A DNA stretch of 64,000 bases from an uncultured Candidatus Actinomarina sp. GTDB lineage: Bacteria > Actinomycetota > Acidimicrobiia > Actinomarinales > Actinomarinaceae. Below are positions 53,355 to 63,000 of the stretch, piece by piece. The notes below the pieces were generated by a model. The model did no database searches. It was not told the DNA's origin and worked only from the letters and a program-made list of their open reading frames with translations. A program made the position numbers and the translations under genes. Position 1 is the first letter of the stretch, and each line of letters starts with the position of its first letter. The DNA is taken from contig CACKFQ010000002.1 in the NCBI GenBank assembly GCA_902599555.1, positions 84,460 through 148,459 on the forward strand. The letters are read 5' to 3'.

Positions 53355-54611
53355 TTAATTATATTGTATTTCACTTCCAACCGAACTCAGTAAATCAACA
53401 ATATTTTCATACCCTCTCTCAATATGATCAATCCCAGTAATTAAAGACTCTCCATCTGCTTGTAAAGCAGCGATTATCAAACTTGCCCCAGTTCTTATAT
53501 CAGTTGAGTGGACTGGTGCGCCGGATAGTTCTTTTACTCCTTTAATCATTGCATGTTGCCAGCCAGATTGTATATCCGCACCCATTCTTTGTACTTCAGG
53601 TATCCATTGAAACCTCTGGTCATAAACATTTTCAGTTATTATTGATGTGCCGTTTGCTTTTAATAGACATGCTCCAAAAATAGGCTGTAAGTCTGTTGCT
53701 ACTCCTGGGAATGGAAGAGTAGAAATTTCAATTGAGGATATTTCTTTTACACTATTTATTTCGATAGAATTTTCATTGATAACTAAATCTGCACCCATTT
53801 CTTTAAATTTCTTTAATTCCATGGGTAGACAGTCTGGATTAATCCCTTCAATTACACCTGATCCTTGTGTAGCTAAAAATGCAGCAAGATATGTTCCCGC
53901 AACAACCCTATCTCCAATTACTTCGTGGTTTGTACTTTTTAGAGAGTCAACTCCTTGAATTGTTATTTCACTTGTACCTTCACCATCGATTTGAGCACCC
54001 ATATTTTTAAGCATCTTCACTAAATCAACAACTTCTGGTTCTCTTGCAGCATTTTCAATAATTGTTGTTCCATCAGCTAATACAGCTGCCAATATTGTGT
54101 TCTCTGTTGCCCCAACTGAAGCATAGGGAAGATTGATTTCAACACCTTTTAGTCCATCGGTTTTTCCAATAAGCACACCGTGATCTAGTTCAAACTTAGC
54201 ACCCATTTTCTCTAGTGCCTCAATATGCATCTTGACAGGTCTTGGGCCAAGCTGATCACCACCTGGAAAAGCTATTTTAGCTTCACCCTTTCTTGCTAAT
54301 AAAGGGCCTAAGACGATAATAGAAGCTCTCATCTTTTGAACAACTTCATATGGGGCTTCCACTGAAATATCTGATGGAGAATTAATTTCTAAAGTTTTTT
54401 TATCAAGTTTTGATGTTATTCCAAGAACATCAAGAACTTCTTGCATGTAATAAACATCTGCAATATTTGGGACGTTATTTATTTTATAGATTCCTTCTGA
54501 AAGTATAGGAAGAATCATCTGTTTTAAAACAGCATTTTTTGCACCAGAAACTTCAATAGTTCCTGTTAATTTTTTTCCACCAATTATTTGAATACTTTTT
54601 TCCACTAACAT
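53355..54611 (-). CDS. murA: UDP-N-acetylglucosamine 1-carboxyvinyltransferase
   Basis: IIGGKKLTGTIEVSGAKNAVLKQMI; MRASIIVLGPLLARKGEAKIAFPGGDQLGPRPVKMHIEAL. Confidence 0.95.
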   Translation of the reverse strand: MLVEKSIQIIGGKKLTGTIEVSGAKNAVLKQMILPILSEGIYKINNVPNIADVYYMQEVLDVLGITSKLDKKTLEINSPSDISVEAPYEVVQKMRASIIVLGPLLARKGEAKIAFPGGDQLGPRPVKMHIEALEKMGAKFELDHGVLIGKTDGLKGVEINLPYASVGATENTILAAVLADGTTIIENAAREPEVVDLVKMLKNMGAQIDGEGTSEITIQGVDSLKSTNHEVIGDRVVAGTYLAAFLATQGSGVIEGINPDCLPMELKKFKEMGADLVINENSIEINSVKEISSIEISTLPFPGVATDLQPIFGACLLKANGTSIITENVYDQRFQWIPEVQRMGADIQSGWQHAMIKGVKELSGAPVHSTDIRTGASLIIAALQADGESLITGIDHIERGYENIVDLLSSVGSEIQYN

Positions 54612-54645
54612 TGATACTACTTAAAAAATAAACGTAACAAAAGAA

Positions 54646-55305
54646 ATGATGGACTCATTAGAAATATTTCAGGAAAATAGTCATGATGATTGCTCAAATA
54701 GACTTCTATATTTAATAAGCTCTCAAATAAATGACGATGAAACTTTTAGTATAGGATTGTCGGGTGGAAGCACTCCGAAGTTTTTTTATAAATTATTAAC
54801 TGAAAAATATCAAGAATATTCGAATATTTATCTTTGGACTGTTGATGAAAGACATGTGGACAAAAATGATGAAAATTCTAATCAAAAAATGATAAATACA
54901 ATTTTTGGTAATTCGAAGCTAAATATTATTGAATATGATTATCACAAAGATCCAAAGTATTCTGCAGATAGTTACACCACTGCAGTTTTAAGCAAAATTG
55001 ATAGATTTAATGCAGCCATACTCGGAGTTGGAGAGGATGGTCATATTGCCTCATTATTTCCAAATACACCTGCTTTAGAGATCGACAAAAAAGGGTTTGT
55101 CGAAAATGAAGTGAATATAATCTCCAAATGGAGGATTACATCAACTTTTCAACTATTAAAAAATGTTGAGCACCTGTATTTACTTGTAACCGGTGAAAAT
55201 AAAAAAGAAATTATACAACAGATTGGTAAAGAGAATAACTTGCCTGTAAATGAACTTATTCGTTTAAGAAAAAAAACAATTTTATTGACTGACCAAAAAA
55301 TTTAA
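54646..55305 (+). CDS. pgl: 6-phosphogluconolactonase
   Basis: SIGLSGGSTPKFFYKLL; LWTVDERHVDKNDENSN; LGVGEDGHIASLFP. Confidence 0.93.
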   Translation: MMDSLEIFQENSHDDCSNRLLYLISSQINDDETFSIGLSGGSTPKFFYKLLTEKYQEYSNIYLWTVDERHVDKNDENSNQKMINTIFGNSKLNIIEYDYHKDPKYSADSYTTAVLSKIDRFNAAILGVGEDGHIASLFPNTPALEIDKKGFVENEVNIISKWRITSTFQLLKNVEHLYLLVTGENKKEIIQQIGKENNLPVNELIRLRKKTILLTDQKI

Positions 55306-55312
55306 TTATTTA

Positions 55313-55318
55313 TATAAT
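55313..55318 (+). promoter_or_regulatory. -10 box TATAAT for EamA leader
   Basis: Perfect TATAAT, about 6 nt before the first paired base of the leader. The nearest -35-like TTGACT is 22 bp upstream, which is too far. Confidence 0.55.
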
Positions 55319-55323
55319 ACTTC

Positions 55324-55409
55324 TAGAGTCATCTTTGTGTCAGTTTGAACCACTACACTAATCCTTCTACCCTGTTGGATGGTGACTCTATTGTTCTTAG
55401 AAGGAATCT
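55324..55409 (+). ncRNA. Candidate pseudoknotted cis-regulatory leader RNA upstream of EamA transporter
   Basis: Interleaved stems: 55324-55333 TAGAGTCATC with 55381-55390 GGTGACTCTA (10 bp, one GU); 55362-55369 TCCTTCTA with 55398-55405 TAGAAGGA (8 bp). Nested hairpin 55337-55358. The second stem covers the AAGGA SD. Confidence 0.55.
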
Positions 55410-55439
55410 ATGTTAAGCTTCAAATTCTGTGAGTTTTAA
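55410..55439 (+). CDS. Possible 9-aa leader peptide overlapping EamA start
   Basis: AAGGA SD 5 nt before ATG; ATG TTA AGC TTC AAA TTC TGT GAG TTT TAA (MLSFKFCEF). Confidence 0.3.
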   Translation: MLSFKFCEF

Positions 55440-56277
55440 AAATTTTTTACTAGCTCTTGTAACGTCTTCAATTTGGGGATCATCTTTTTTAATGATTAAG
55501 TATTCATTAGAAGAACTTAATCCATCTGATATAGCTATATATAGAATTTTAATAGGTGCGCTATTCATTAATATCTTTGTCAGAGCTAGAGAAGATATAG
55601 TTAAAACTGATAATATAAAAATTTTTATAATTTCCTTTTTTTGGATGGCTCTTCCGTTCTACATGTTTGGCATTGCTGAACAAACAATAACATCTTCATT
55701 AGCTGGATTGATAAATGGATCAACTCCAATTTTTGTTGCCTTTATTGCTGTTGTATTTTACAAATTAAAAGTAACAAAACTGCAAGTTTTGTATATTTTC
55801 ACAGGTTTTATTGGGGTGGGGCTCATTTCTTTAAGTGAAGGCATTAATGATTTATCTTTTGATATTGGTTTTCTCTATGCTTTGATTGCCTCAGTCTCAT
55901 ATGGAATCGCTGTAAATATGGTAGAGCCACTAATTAAAAAATATGATTCATTAATTGTTATAAAAATGGTAATACGATATGCATTACTTATCTCACTTAT
56001 AATGCTTGGGCCATCTGCATCATTTAAGCTGCCAACTGTTGAAGTTTCACTAGTTCCAATGCTTATTTTGGGTATCGGTGGTACTGGAATCGCATTTTTA
56101 ACATACTACAAGCTATTAGAGAGTGTTGGCAGAATATCTAGTTCATTTATTGTATATATGATTCCAATTTTTTCTATTTTCTTTGGTTATCAATTTTTAA
56201 ATGAGATAACTAATTCAATTCAGTTTGTTGGAATTGGTGTGATATTATCTTCTGCTTTTCTATACTCGAGAACTTAA
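55429..56277 (+). CDS. EamA/DMT-family transporter
   Basis: FLLALVTSSIWGSSFLMIKYSLEELNPSDIAIYRILIGAL; GTG start inferred. Confidence 0.85.
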   Translation: MSFKNFLLALVTSSIWGSSFLMIKYSLEELNPSDIAIYRILIGALFINIFVRAREDIVKTDNIKIFIISFFWMALPFYMFGIAEQTITSSLAGLINGSTPIFVAFIAVVFYKLKVTKLQVLYIFTGFIGVGLISLSEGINDLSFDIGFLYALIASVSYGIAVNMVEPLIKKYDSLIVIKMVIRYALLISLIMLGPSASFKLPTVEVSLVPMLILGIGGTGIAFLTYYKLLESVGRISSSFIVYMIPIFSIFFGYQFLNEITNSIQFVGIGVILSSAFLYSRT

Positions 56278-56699
56278 GATTTTCTTATTTCCACAAATTC
56301 CGATTCAGCGACAGCTGCCAACTCTCCATTATTTAGATAAAGCTCACCCTTGTAAAGACTATTTCGACCATCAATACTTTCTCTCCATGCAACTGCAGTA
56401 ACATATTCTGTAGATGGCCCAACAGGTTTTAAATATTTTATTGAAAAATTCTTATTTACTGCTTTTTGACCAAGTAGAACAGTTAGAGGGCCCATAGTGA
56501 TATCTATCCATGAATCGATAATTCCTCCCAGTGTTGTTGGTAGTGGATTGAAATATCTATCACGAACAGGAAACTTACACTTTAATGTTTCATTATCTTT
56601 ATCAAAATCTAAAAACTCACCTTCTAGCTCAACCCACACATTTGGTACAGGCATTCCTTCATTCTCCAAAGTGGTTTCAATATTCTCTTCAGTCATCAT
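56274..56699 (-). CDS. Hotdog-fold thioesterase (PaaI-like)
   Basis: FPVRDRYFNPLPTTLGGIIDSWIDITMGPLTVLL; start at MMTEEN. Confidence 0.75.
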   Translation of the reverse strand: MMTEENIETTLENEGMPVPNVWVELEGEFLDFDKDNETLKCKFPVRDRYFNPLPTTLGGIIDSWIDITMGPLTVLLGQKAVNKNFSIKYLKPVGPSTEYVTAVAWRESIDGRNSLYKGELYLNNGELAAVAESEFVEIRKS

Positions 56700-56723
56700 G
56701 TAATAATAGCAACTTATATGAAT

Positions 56724-56750
56724 AAGCTGTCTTGACAAGCAAGACAGCTT
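56724..56750. repeat. Perfect inverted repeat, 11-bp arms
   Basis: AAGCTGTCTTG-ACAAG-CAAGACAGCTT; no following T tract on the minus strand. Confidence 0.75.
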
Positions 56751-56801
56751 AAACAGGGTTAATTTGGTAATAAAAAAATATTACTTTAAAGGTAAGACAG
56801 T

Positions 56802-57629
56802 TTATGTGCCTTTTGGATGCCAGACTGTTTTAGTTTCAAGGTAAGGAAGTATGGATGATAAGCCTTCTAAAGATGGTTGCGAAATTACTCTTTTAACTGA
56901 TTCGGAAGCATTCTGCTCTATAGCTTTTAATCCGTCATTATCCAGTTCTTTGTGGAGTGCCACTAAATTTATTTCAACATGTTTACTAACATCATCAAGA
57001 ACATTTTCAAATTTTCCAGAAAGTATATTCAAAGATCCAGATGGAAAATCAGAATTATTAATATCCTCCGCAAATTTTAATGCCAAAACACTATTTTCCT
57101 CAGAATATGATATTACTGAACAACCGACTGTTATGGATGGGAGGATACTCATCAGTAAGTCATTCAAAGATATATTTGAACCACTCAATGAAAAAACAAC
57201 ACCTATAGGGTTTTGATGTGAGATATTAAAGTATTCTTCAGAAACAGGATTAAGATTACCTGCCATTTGTTCCCATTTATCAGCTAATCCAGCAAACCAG
57301 ACTATATTTTGTATCGATTCATCTATATCTTTAATTGCTTTTTGTTTTGTTAGACCGTGATCCATAAGTAGCTCAACATAGCTCTCTTTATTTCCTTCAA
57401 TCATCTCTGATAAACGATAAAGAATTTGCATTCTTAAATAAGGGGTTGTTGAAGACCATTTCATAAACCCATCTTTAGACGATGTAACAGCATCTCTAAT
57501 ATCTTTTTTTGACGTTAATGGCAATTCATAAAATTCATTTTTTAGTTCCTTAGTATATGTTTTTCCAGATTCTGAACGAACATATTTACCATCAACATAA
57601 TTTTTGTAAGTTTTTTTAATATCTATCAT
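56802..57629 (-). CDS. Half-length aldehyde dehydrogenase-like protein without catalytic Cys (pseudo-ALDH domain, ALDH16 C-terminal-like)
   Basis: KNYVDGKYVRSESGKTY and NPIGVVFSLSGSNISLNDLLMSILPSITVGCSVI retain ALDH patterns; no FxxxGQxC motif; ATGA overlap with upstream ALDH. Confidence 0.8.
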   Translation of the reverse strand: MIDIKKTYKNYVDGKYVRSESGKTYTKELKNEFYELPLTSKKDIRDAVTSSKDGFMKWSSTTPYLRMQILYRLSEMIEGNKESYVELLMDHGLTKQKAIKDIDESIQNIVWFAGLADKWEQMAGNLNPVSEEYFNISHQNPIGVVFSLSGSNISLNDLLMSILPSITVGCSVISYSEENSVLALKFAEDINNSDFPSGSLNILSGKFENVLDDVSKHVEINLVALHKELDNDGLKAIEQNASESVKRVISQPSLEGLSSILPYLETKTVWHPKGT

Positions 57630-59065
57630 GATGATGCCTTTAAATAAGAAAGCAGACCATGCCTTCCGCCTTCTCTTCCAAATCCAGATTCTTTATATCC
57701 CCCAAATGGAGACGAAGGGTCAAACTTATTAAATGTATTAGCCCAGACTACACCAGCCTCAAGCCTATCTGCAGTCCACAATATTTTAGAACCCTTTTCA
57801 GTCCACACGCCAGCTGATAAACCATATTCAGTATTGTTTGCTATTTCTACTGCTTCTTCTGGAGTTCTGAAAGTTAAAGTCGTCAAAACAGGGCCAAATA
57901 TCTCTTCTCTTGCGATTGAATAGGAAGGTTGAACATTAGTAAACAAAGTTGGCCTAAACCAAAATCCATTACCTGGTAATTCACATTGAGTTTGAAACAA
58001 TTCACCACCATCTTCGACACCTTCATTAACTAAACTGGTTATTTTATCCAATTGTTCTTTTGAGTTTATTGCACCAATGTCAGTGTTTTTATCTAATGGG
58101 TTTCCAACTCTTAGTGATTGCATCCTTTTTTCTAATTTTTTTACGAATTGATCATGTATTGACTCTTGAAGAAGCAGCCTACTACCAGCACAACAAACAT
58201 GTCCTTGATTGAAAAATATACCGTTTACTACTCCTTCGACAGCTTGATCAATTGCAGCATCTTCGTACACAATATTTGCAGCTTTACCTCCTAATTCAAG
58301 AGTTAGCCCGACGTCTCTACCAGCTAGTGATTTTTGTATAAGTTTTCCAACTTGAGTAGATCCTGTGAAAGCAATTTTGTTTATATCTTTATGATTTACT
58401 ATAAGTGAACCGGTCGACCCATCTCCTGTGACTATATTGACAACTCCGGAAGGAAGACCTGCTTGTTCACATATTTCAGCAAATAGTAAAGCTGTCAATG
58501 GAGTTGTTTCTGCAGGCTTTAATACAACAGTATTTCCAGTAGCTAAAGCGGGTGCAATTTTCCACGCAAGCATTAATAAAGGAAAGTTCCAAGGTATTAT
58601 TTGACCAACTACTCCATAAGGTTTCAAGCTTTTTGTTGCCCAAGACAGATCTAATTTATCTGCCCATCCCGCAAAATAGAAAAAATTAGCAGCAACCTGT
58701 GGTAGATCAAAATCTCTTGACTCCCTAATAGGCTTTCCACCATCAAGAGATTCCAACACTGCGAATTCTCTTGATCTTTCTTGAATTAGCCTGGCTATTT
58801 TAAATAGATATCTTGAGCGTTGATTTGGTGTCAGTTTAGACCAAACTTCTAACCCTTCTCTTGCAGAGTTAACTGCACTATTTATATCTTGTTTGTTTGA
58901 TAATGGAACTTTTGACAACACTTCTTCAGTGGAAGGTGAAATGCTATTTATATATTTTTTACTTTTTGGTTCTACAAATTTACCACCAATATAATTTGAA
59001 TATTTTTTTTTAATTGAAAGTATATCTGATGATTCTATAGATTCTGAATATTGCCAATCGATCAT
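57626..59065 (-). CDS. Aldehyde dehydrogenase (catalytically complete)
   Basis: IPWNFPLLMLAWKIAPALATGNTVVLKPAE; LELGGKAANIV; FFNQGHVCCAGSRLL. Confidence 0.94.
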   Translation of the reverse strand: MIDWQYSESIESSDILSIKKKYSNYIGGKFVEPKSKKYINSISPSTEEVLSKVPLSNKQDINSAVNSAREGLEVWSKLTPNQRSRYLFKIARLIQERSREFAVLESLDGGKPIRESRDFDLPQVAANFFYFAGWADKLDLSWATKSLKPYGVVGQIIPWNFPLLMLAWKIAPALATGNTVVLKPAETTPLTALLFAEICEQAGLPSGVVNIVTGDGSTGSLIVNHKDINKIAFTGSTQVGKLIQKSLAGRDVGLTLELGGKAANIVYEDAAIDQAVEGVVNGIFFNQGHVCCAGSRLLLQESIHDQFVKKLEKRMQSLRVGNPLDKNTDIGAINSKEQLDKITSLVNEGVEDGGELFQTQCELPGNGFWFRPTLFTNVQPSYSIAREEIFGPVLTTLTFRTPEEAVEIANNTEYGLSAGVWTEKGSKILWTADRLEAGVVWANTFNKFDPSSPFGGYKESGFGREGGRHGLLSYLKASS

Positions 59066-59071
59066 GTTAAA

Positions 59072-60010
59072 TTATCCCCTAGGAAAATAATAGCCAGCTT
59101 GATAGGCCCCTGTTTTTAGTTTTTTTATTTGTTTTAATACATCGTCAAGAAGGCTTGATGCCCCAAATCTAAATAATTCTGGATTCAACCAATCAGAACC
59201 CATTTCTTCATTAATCATTACTAAATATCGAATTGCATCTTTTGCATCTCTAATACCTCCAGCTACTTTGATACCGGCTTTAATTCCTGTTTCAGACTCA
59301 AAATCCAATACAGATTTAAGCATTACATAGCAAGCTTGTCTTGAAGATCCAACAGATAGTTTACCGGTTGATGTCTTTATAAAATCAGAACCAGCAGCCA
59401 GTGAAATAAGGCTAGCTTTTCTAATATTTTCGTAAGTTTTTAAATCACCTACTTCAAGTATTGTCTTTAAGTGGACATCTTGACATACTTCTTTTAAAGC
59501 AACGATTTCATCATAAACTTTTCTATAGTCACCCTCTAGAAAAGCTTTTCTATTAATTACAATATCTATTTCATCTGCGCCAGAATCAATGGCATATTTT
59601 GTGTCTAATAATTTTGACTCCATTGGTACTTGTCCACTGGGAAAATAGGATGATACTGCAGCTACTTTAACATTTGAATTTTGCACTTTCTCTTTAGCAA
59701 TTCCAACTAATGAAGGATAAACACAAACTGCTGCAACACTTGGTACTGAATTGTCTAGAGGATTAGGCTTAATAGCTTTAGCAACCATTTGAGATATTTT
59801 GCCTTCAGTATCTTCACCTTCAAGAGTGGTTAAGTCACACATTGAAACAATCATATTTAAAGCTTCTAATTTTGAGTCTTTTTTTATACTTCTTGTTGCA
59901 AGTGAACTGACTCTTTCATTTAACCCAACTGAATCAATACGTGATTCATGTACCATTTCCAGAACACTGGACCACTCTATTGATACATCAGAGGTTTTAA
60001 TATTTCCCAT
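59072..60010 (-). CDS. deoC: Deoxyribose-phosphate aldolase
   Basis: GADEIDIVINRKAFLEGDY; LKTILEVGDL; DFIKTSTGKL; GIKVAGGIRDAKDA. Confidence 0.93.
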   Translation of the reverse strand: MGNIKTSDVSIEWSSVLEMVHESRIDSVGLNERVSSLATRSIKKDSKLEALNMIVSMCDLTTLEGEDTEGKISQMVAKAIKPNPLDNSVPSVAAVCVYPSLVGIAKEKVQNSNVKVAAVSSYFPSGQVPMESKLLDTKYAIDSGADEIDIVINRKAFLEGDYRKVYDEIVALKEVCQDVHLKTILEVGDLKTYENIRKASLISLAAGSDFIKTSTGKLSVGSSRQACYVMLKSVLDFESETGIKAGIKVAGGIRDAKDAIRYLVMINEEMGSDWLNPELFRFGASSLLDDVLKQIKKLKTGAYQAGYYFPRG

Positions 60011-60051
60011 AATTTTATGCTAAATGATTATATTTTTTTTAGTAGTACTAA

Positions 60052-63000
60052 TTAATCTAACGCCTTGACATTTTCTGGCTGAAGTTGAATAGAGTCTTTT
60101 TCAACCTCTGCAATGCCGCCAAATACAGCAAACATGTTTTCCCAATTATCGATTTTATCTAAAATCTTTTTAGCTGTTTCAGAGTTTGTTTTTTCAATAT
60201 GGACTTCCAATAATGTTTTTAGTTCTAATTTATCAATATCTGACATTTTTTTATATTCAGGAGCTGTTTCTGAGATGTACTGATCAAAGTTTTTTTGCGT
60301 TTTTAGAACGATTGCTTTTCCTCCAGTCATTCCAGCAGCAAAATTAAATCCTATGTTTCCAAGAATGACTAAAGTGCCTCCTGTCATGTATTCTGCACCA
60401 TGAGCACTACAGCCTTCAACAACTCCAATTGCACCACTATTTCTTACTCCAAATCTTTGACCTACTGTGCCAGCAATAAAAAGTTGTCCTCCAGTAGCAC
60501 CGTAGAGAATTGTATTTCCAGCAGCATGATATGCACCTTGCATTTTTCTTCCTTGAGGAATAATCGTAACACTTCCCCCACCCATGCCCTTTGCAACATA
60601 ATCATTGGCATTACCAGTTAATTTCAAATTAATACCATCTCTAATAAATGCTCCAAAGCTTTGTCCGGCTGCACCAGATAAACTAATTGTTGTTGGGTGT
60701 TCTGCAAGTTTTGTTGATAGCTTCCTCAATGTAATTTCTCCAGACAATCTGGCACCAATACTCCTATCTTCATTTGAAATTGGATATTGAAGGAATGATT
60801 TCTCTCCTCTCTCTACAAATCTAATAACTTCAGAAGTAATTCTTCTTGATAGACGACCTTCACTATGCCTGATAAAACCTGGATGTTTTTCCTCTATCGA
60901 AAAGTTCATCAATATTTTATGAAGGCTTTTAGATAAATCACTATTTGAAATCTTTAATCCTAAAAGATCTGCTCTACCTAGTAAATCTTCAATGTCGCTT
61001 ACACCAAATTTATCTAGATACGCCATGACATCATTAGCTATGAATTTAAATAATTGTACGACTTGCTCGGGAGCACCTGGAAATTTAGCTCTTAGATTTT
61101 CATCTTGGGTTGCTATACCTACAGGGCAGGTATTTTCATGACACTGTCTGACCATTTTGCACCCAAGAGCTAATAAAGGCAGTGTTCCAAATCCAAATCG
61201 ATCTGCACCTAATATTGTTCCAATTATTACATCTTTTGCAGACCTTAGACCTCCATCAACTTCAATCAAAACTTTATGTCGCATGTTGTTTTTTACTAGA
61301 GCTTGATGTGTTTCACTTAATCCGAGTTCCCATGGTGAACCTGCATGCTTAATACTTATCCAAGGACTTGCTCCTGTACCACCATCACTACCAGCAATAG
61401 TTATAATATCCGCACCAGCTTTTGCAACTCCAACTGCAATTGTTCCAACTCCCGGTTCAGATACAAGCTTTACTGAAACAGGATTATTTGGATTAAATGT
61501 TTTTAAATCATATATTAATTGAGCTAAATCCTCAATTGAATATATATCATGATGTGGAGGAGGGGAAATAAGTGTGACTCCTTCAACAGTATGCCTTAAC
61601 TTTGCAATGTGTTTATCAACTTTAAAACCAGGTAACTGTCCACCTTCACCAGGCTTAGAACCTTGAGCCATTTTAATTTGAAACTCTTCTGCTGAAGCAA
61701 GGTAATCAGGTGTGACACCAAATCTTCCAGAAGCAATTTGCTTTATTTTTGAATTTCTTTCATTATTAAATCTCGCTGGATCCTCTCCACCCTCACCAGA
61801 GCCTGATTTTCCTCCAATTTGATTAATGGCAATTGCTAAAGCCTGATGGGCTTCTTCAGAAAGTGCACCAAGAGACATTGAGCTAACAGTAAATTTCTTG
61901 AATAATTCTTTCAATGAATCTTCTTCTAGAACAACATTATTGTTAGTAGTTTCTGGAAGTGAAAATAAATCTCTTAGCTGTACATCATCTCTGTCTTCAA
62001 GTGTTTCAAGATAGCTATGCCAGTCTGACAACTCACCAGACCTAACCGCTTTTTGGAGCTTTAAAACAGTTTTTGGTGAAGTTACATGTGTTTCTGCACC
62101 TTTCTTATGCTTATAGAAGCCGCCAATACCATTCAGGATTTCTTGACGTTCTTCTAGCTTGTATATTCTTAAATTATCATTGAAGTATTCAAACCCAAAA
62201 CCTTCAGTTCTAGTTTTTGAAAATTTGAAAACATTATTAACAAGCTCATGGTTGAGTCCAATAATTTCAAATAGCTCTGAACCTCTGTAAGAAGATATTG
62301 TACATATGCCCATTTTTGACATAATTTTTAATAGTCCTTTATTTAATGACTTTCGGTAGTTTTCCTGTGCTTGTTCTATGGAAATATTTAAAGATTCATT
62401 CTGAATAGATAATTCTCTTACTTTCTCTAAAGCTAGATACGGCCATACAGCGGAAGCTCCATAAGAAATATGGCATGCCACATCGTGAGAGTCTCTAATC
62501 TCACCAGAAACTGAAATTAATGATGCTTTAAGTCTTATTCCAGCGTCAATTAAATAATGGTGAACTTTACCTACAACCATCAAAGAAGGAACAACGGAAT
62601 CACCTGATTTAATCTCTCTATCTGAAAATATAATTACCGATTTATTGTTTTCTATAATTTCTGATTTAACTTGTTCACAAATGACTTCTAAAGCTTCTTC
62701 TAGCGTTTGATTCTCTTTAATAAAAGTCGTAGAAATAACAATTGTTTTATTTTTTAAGCTTTTGTTCTGTGTTAGGGCATCAAATGATGCTCTACTTAAA
62801 ATTGGAGAATCCAAAGATATGAGGTTAGCTTGCTGAGCTGTTTCTTTTAAAATTGACCCTCTCTTGCCTAGGTAGGTCTTAGTGGACATAACAAATCTCT
62901 CACGAATCGGATCAATCGGAGGATTTGTAACTTGTGCAAATAATTGATGAAAATACCTTGATAATCTTGGATTATTCTTACTCATAACTGCCAAGGAAGT

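Noticed and set aside
55285-55290. TTGACT as the -35 box for the EamA promoter
   Set aside because: 22-bp spacing to TATAAT is too long; the promoter call rests on the -10 box only.
55324-55390. tRNA or tRNA-like gene in the EamA leader (7-bp end pairing and TTCAAAC on the minus strand)
   Set aside because: No D, anticodon and T-arm set folds on either strand; the interleaved pseudoknot explains the pairing better.
56802-57629. Pseudogene call for the short ALDH-like ORF
   Set aside because: ATGA coupling, intact reading frame and the ALDH16 precedent favour a functional pseudo-domain protein.
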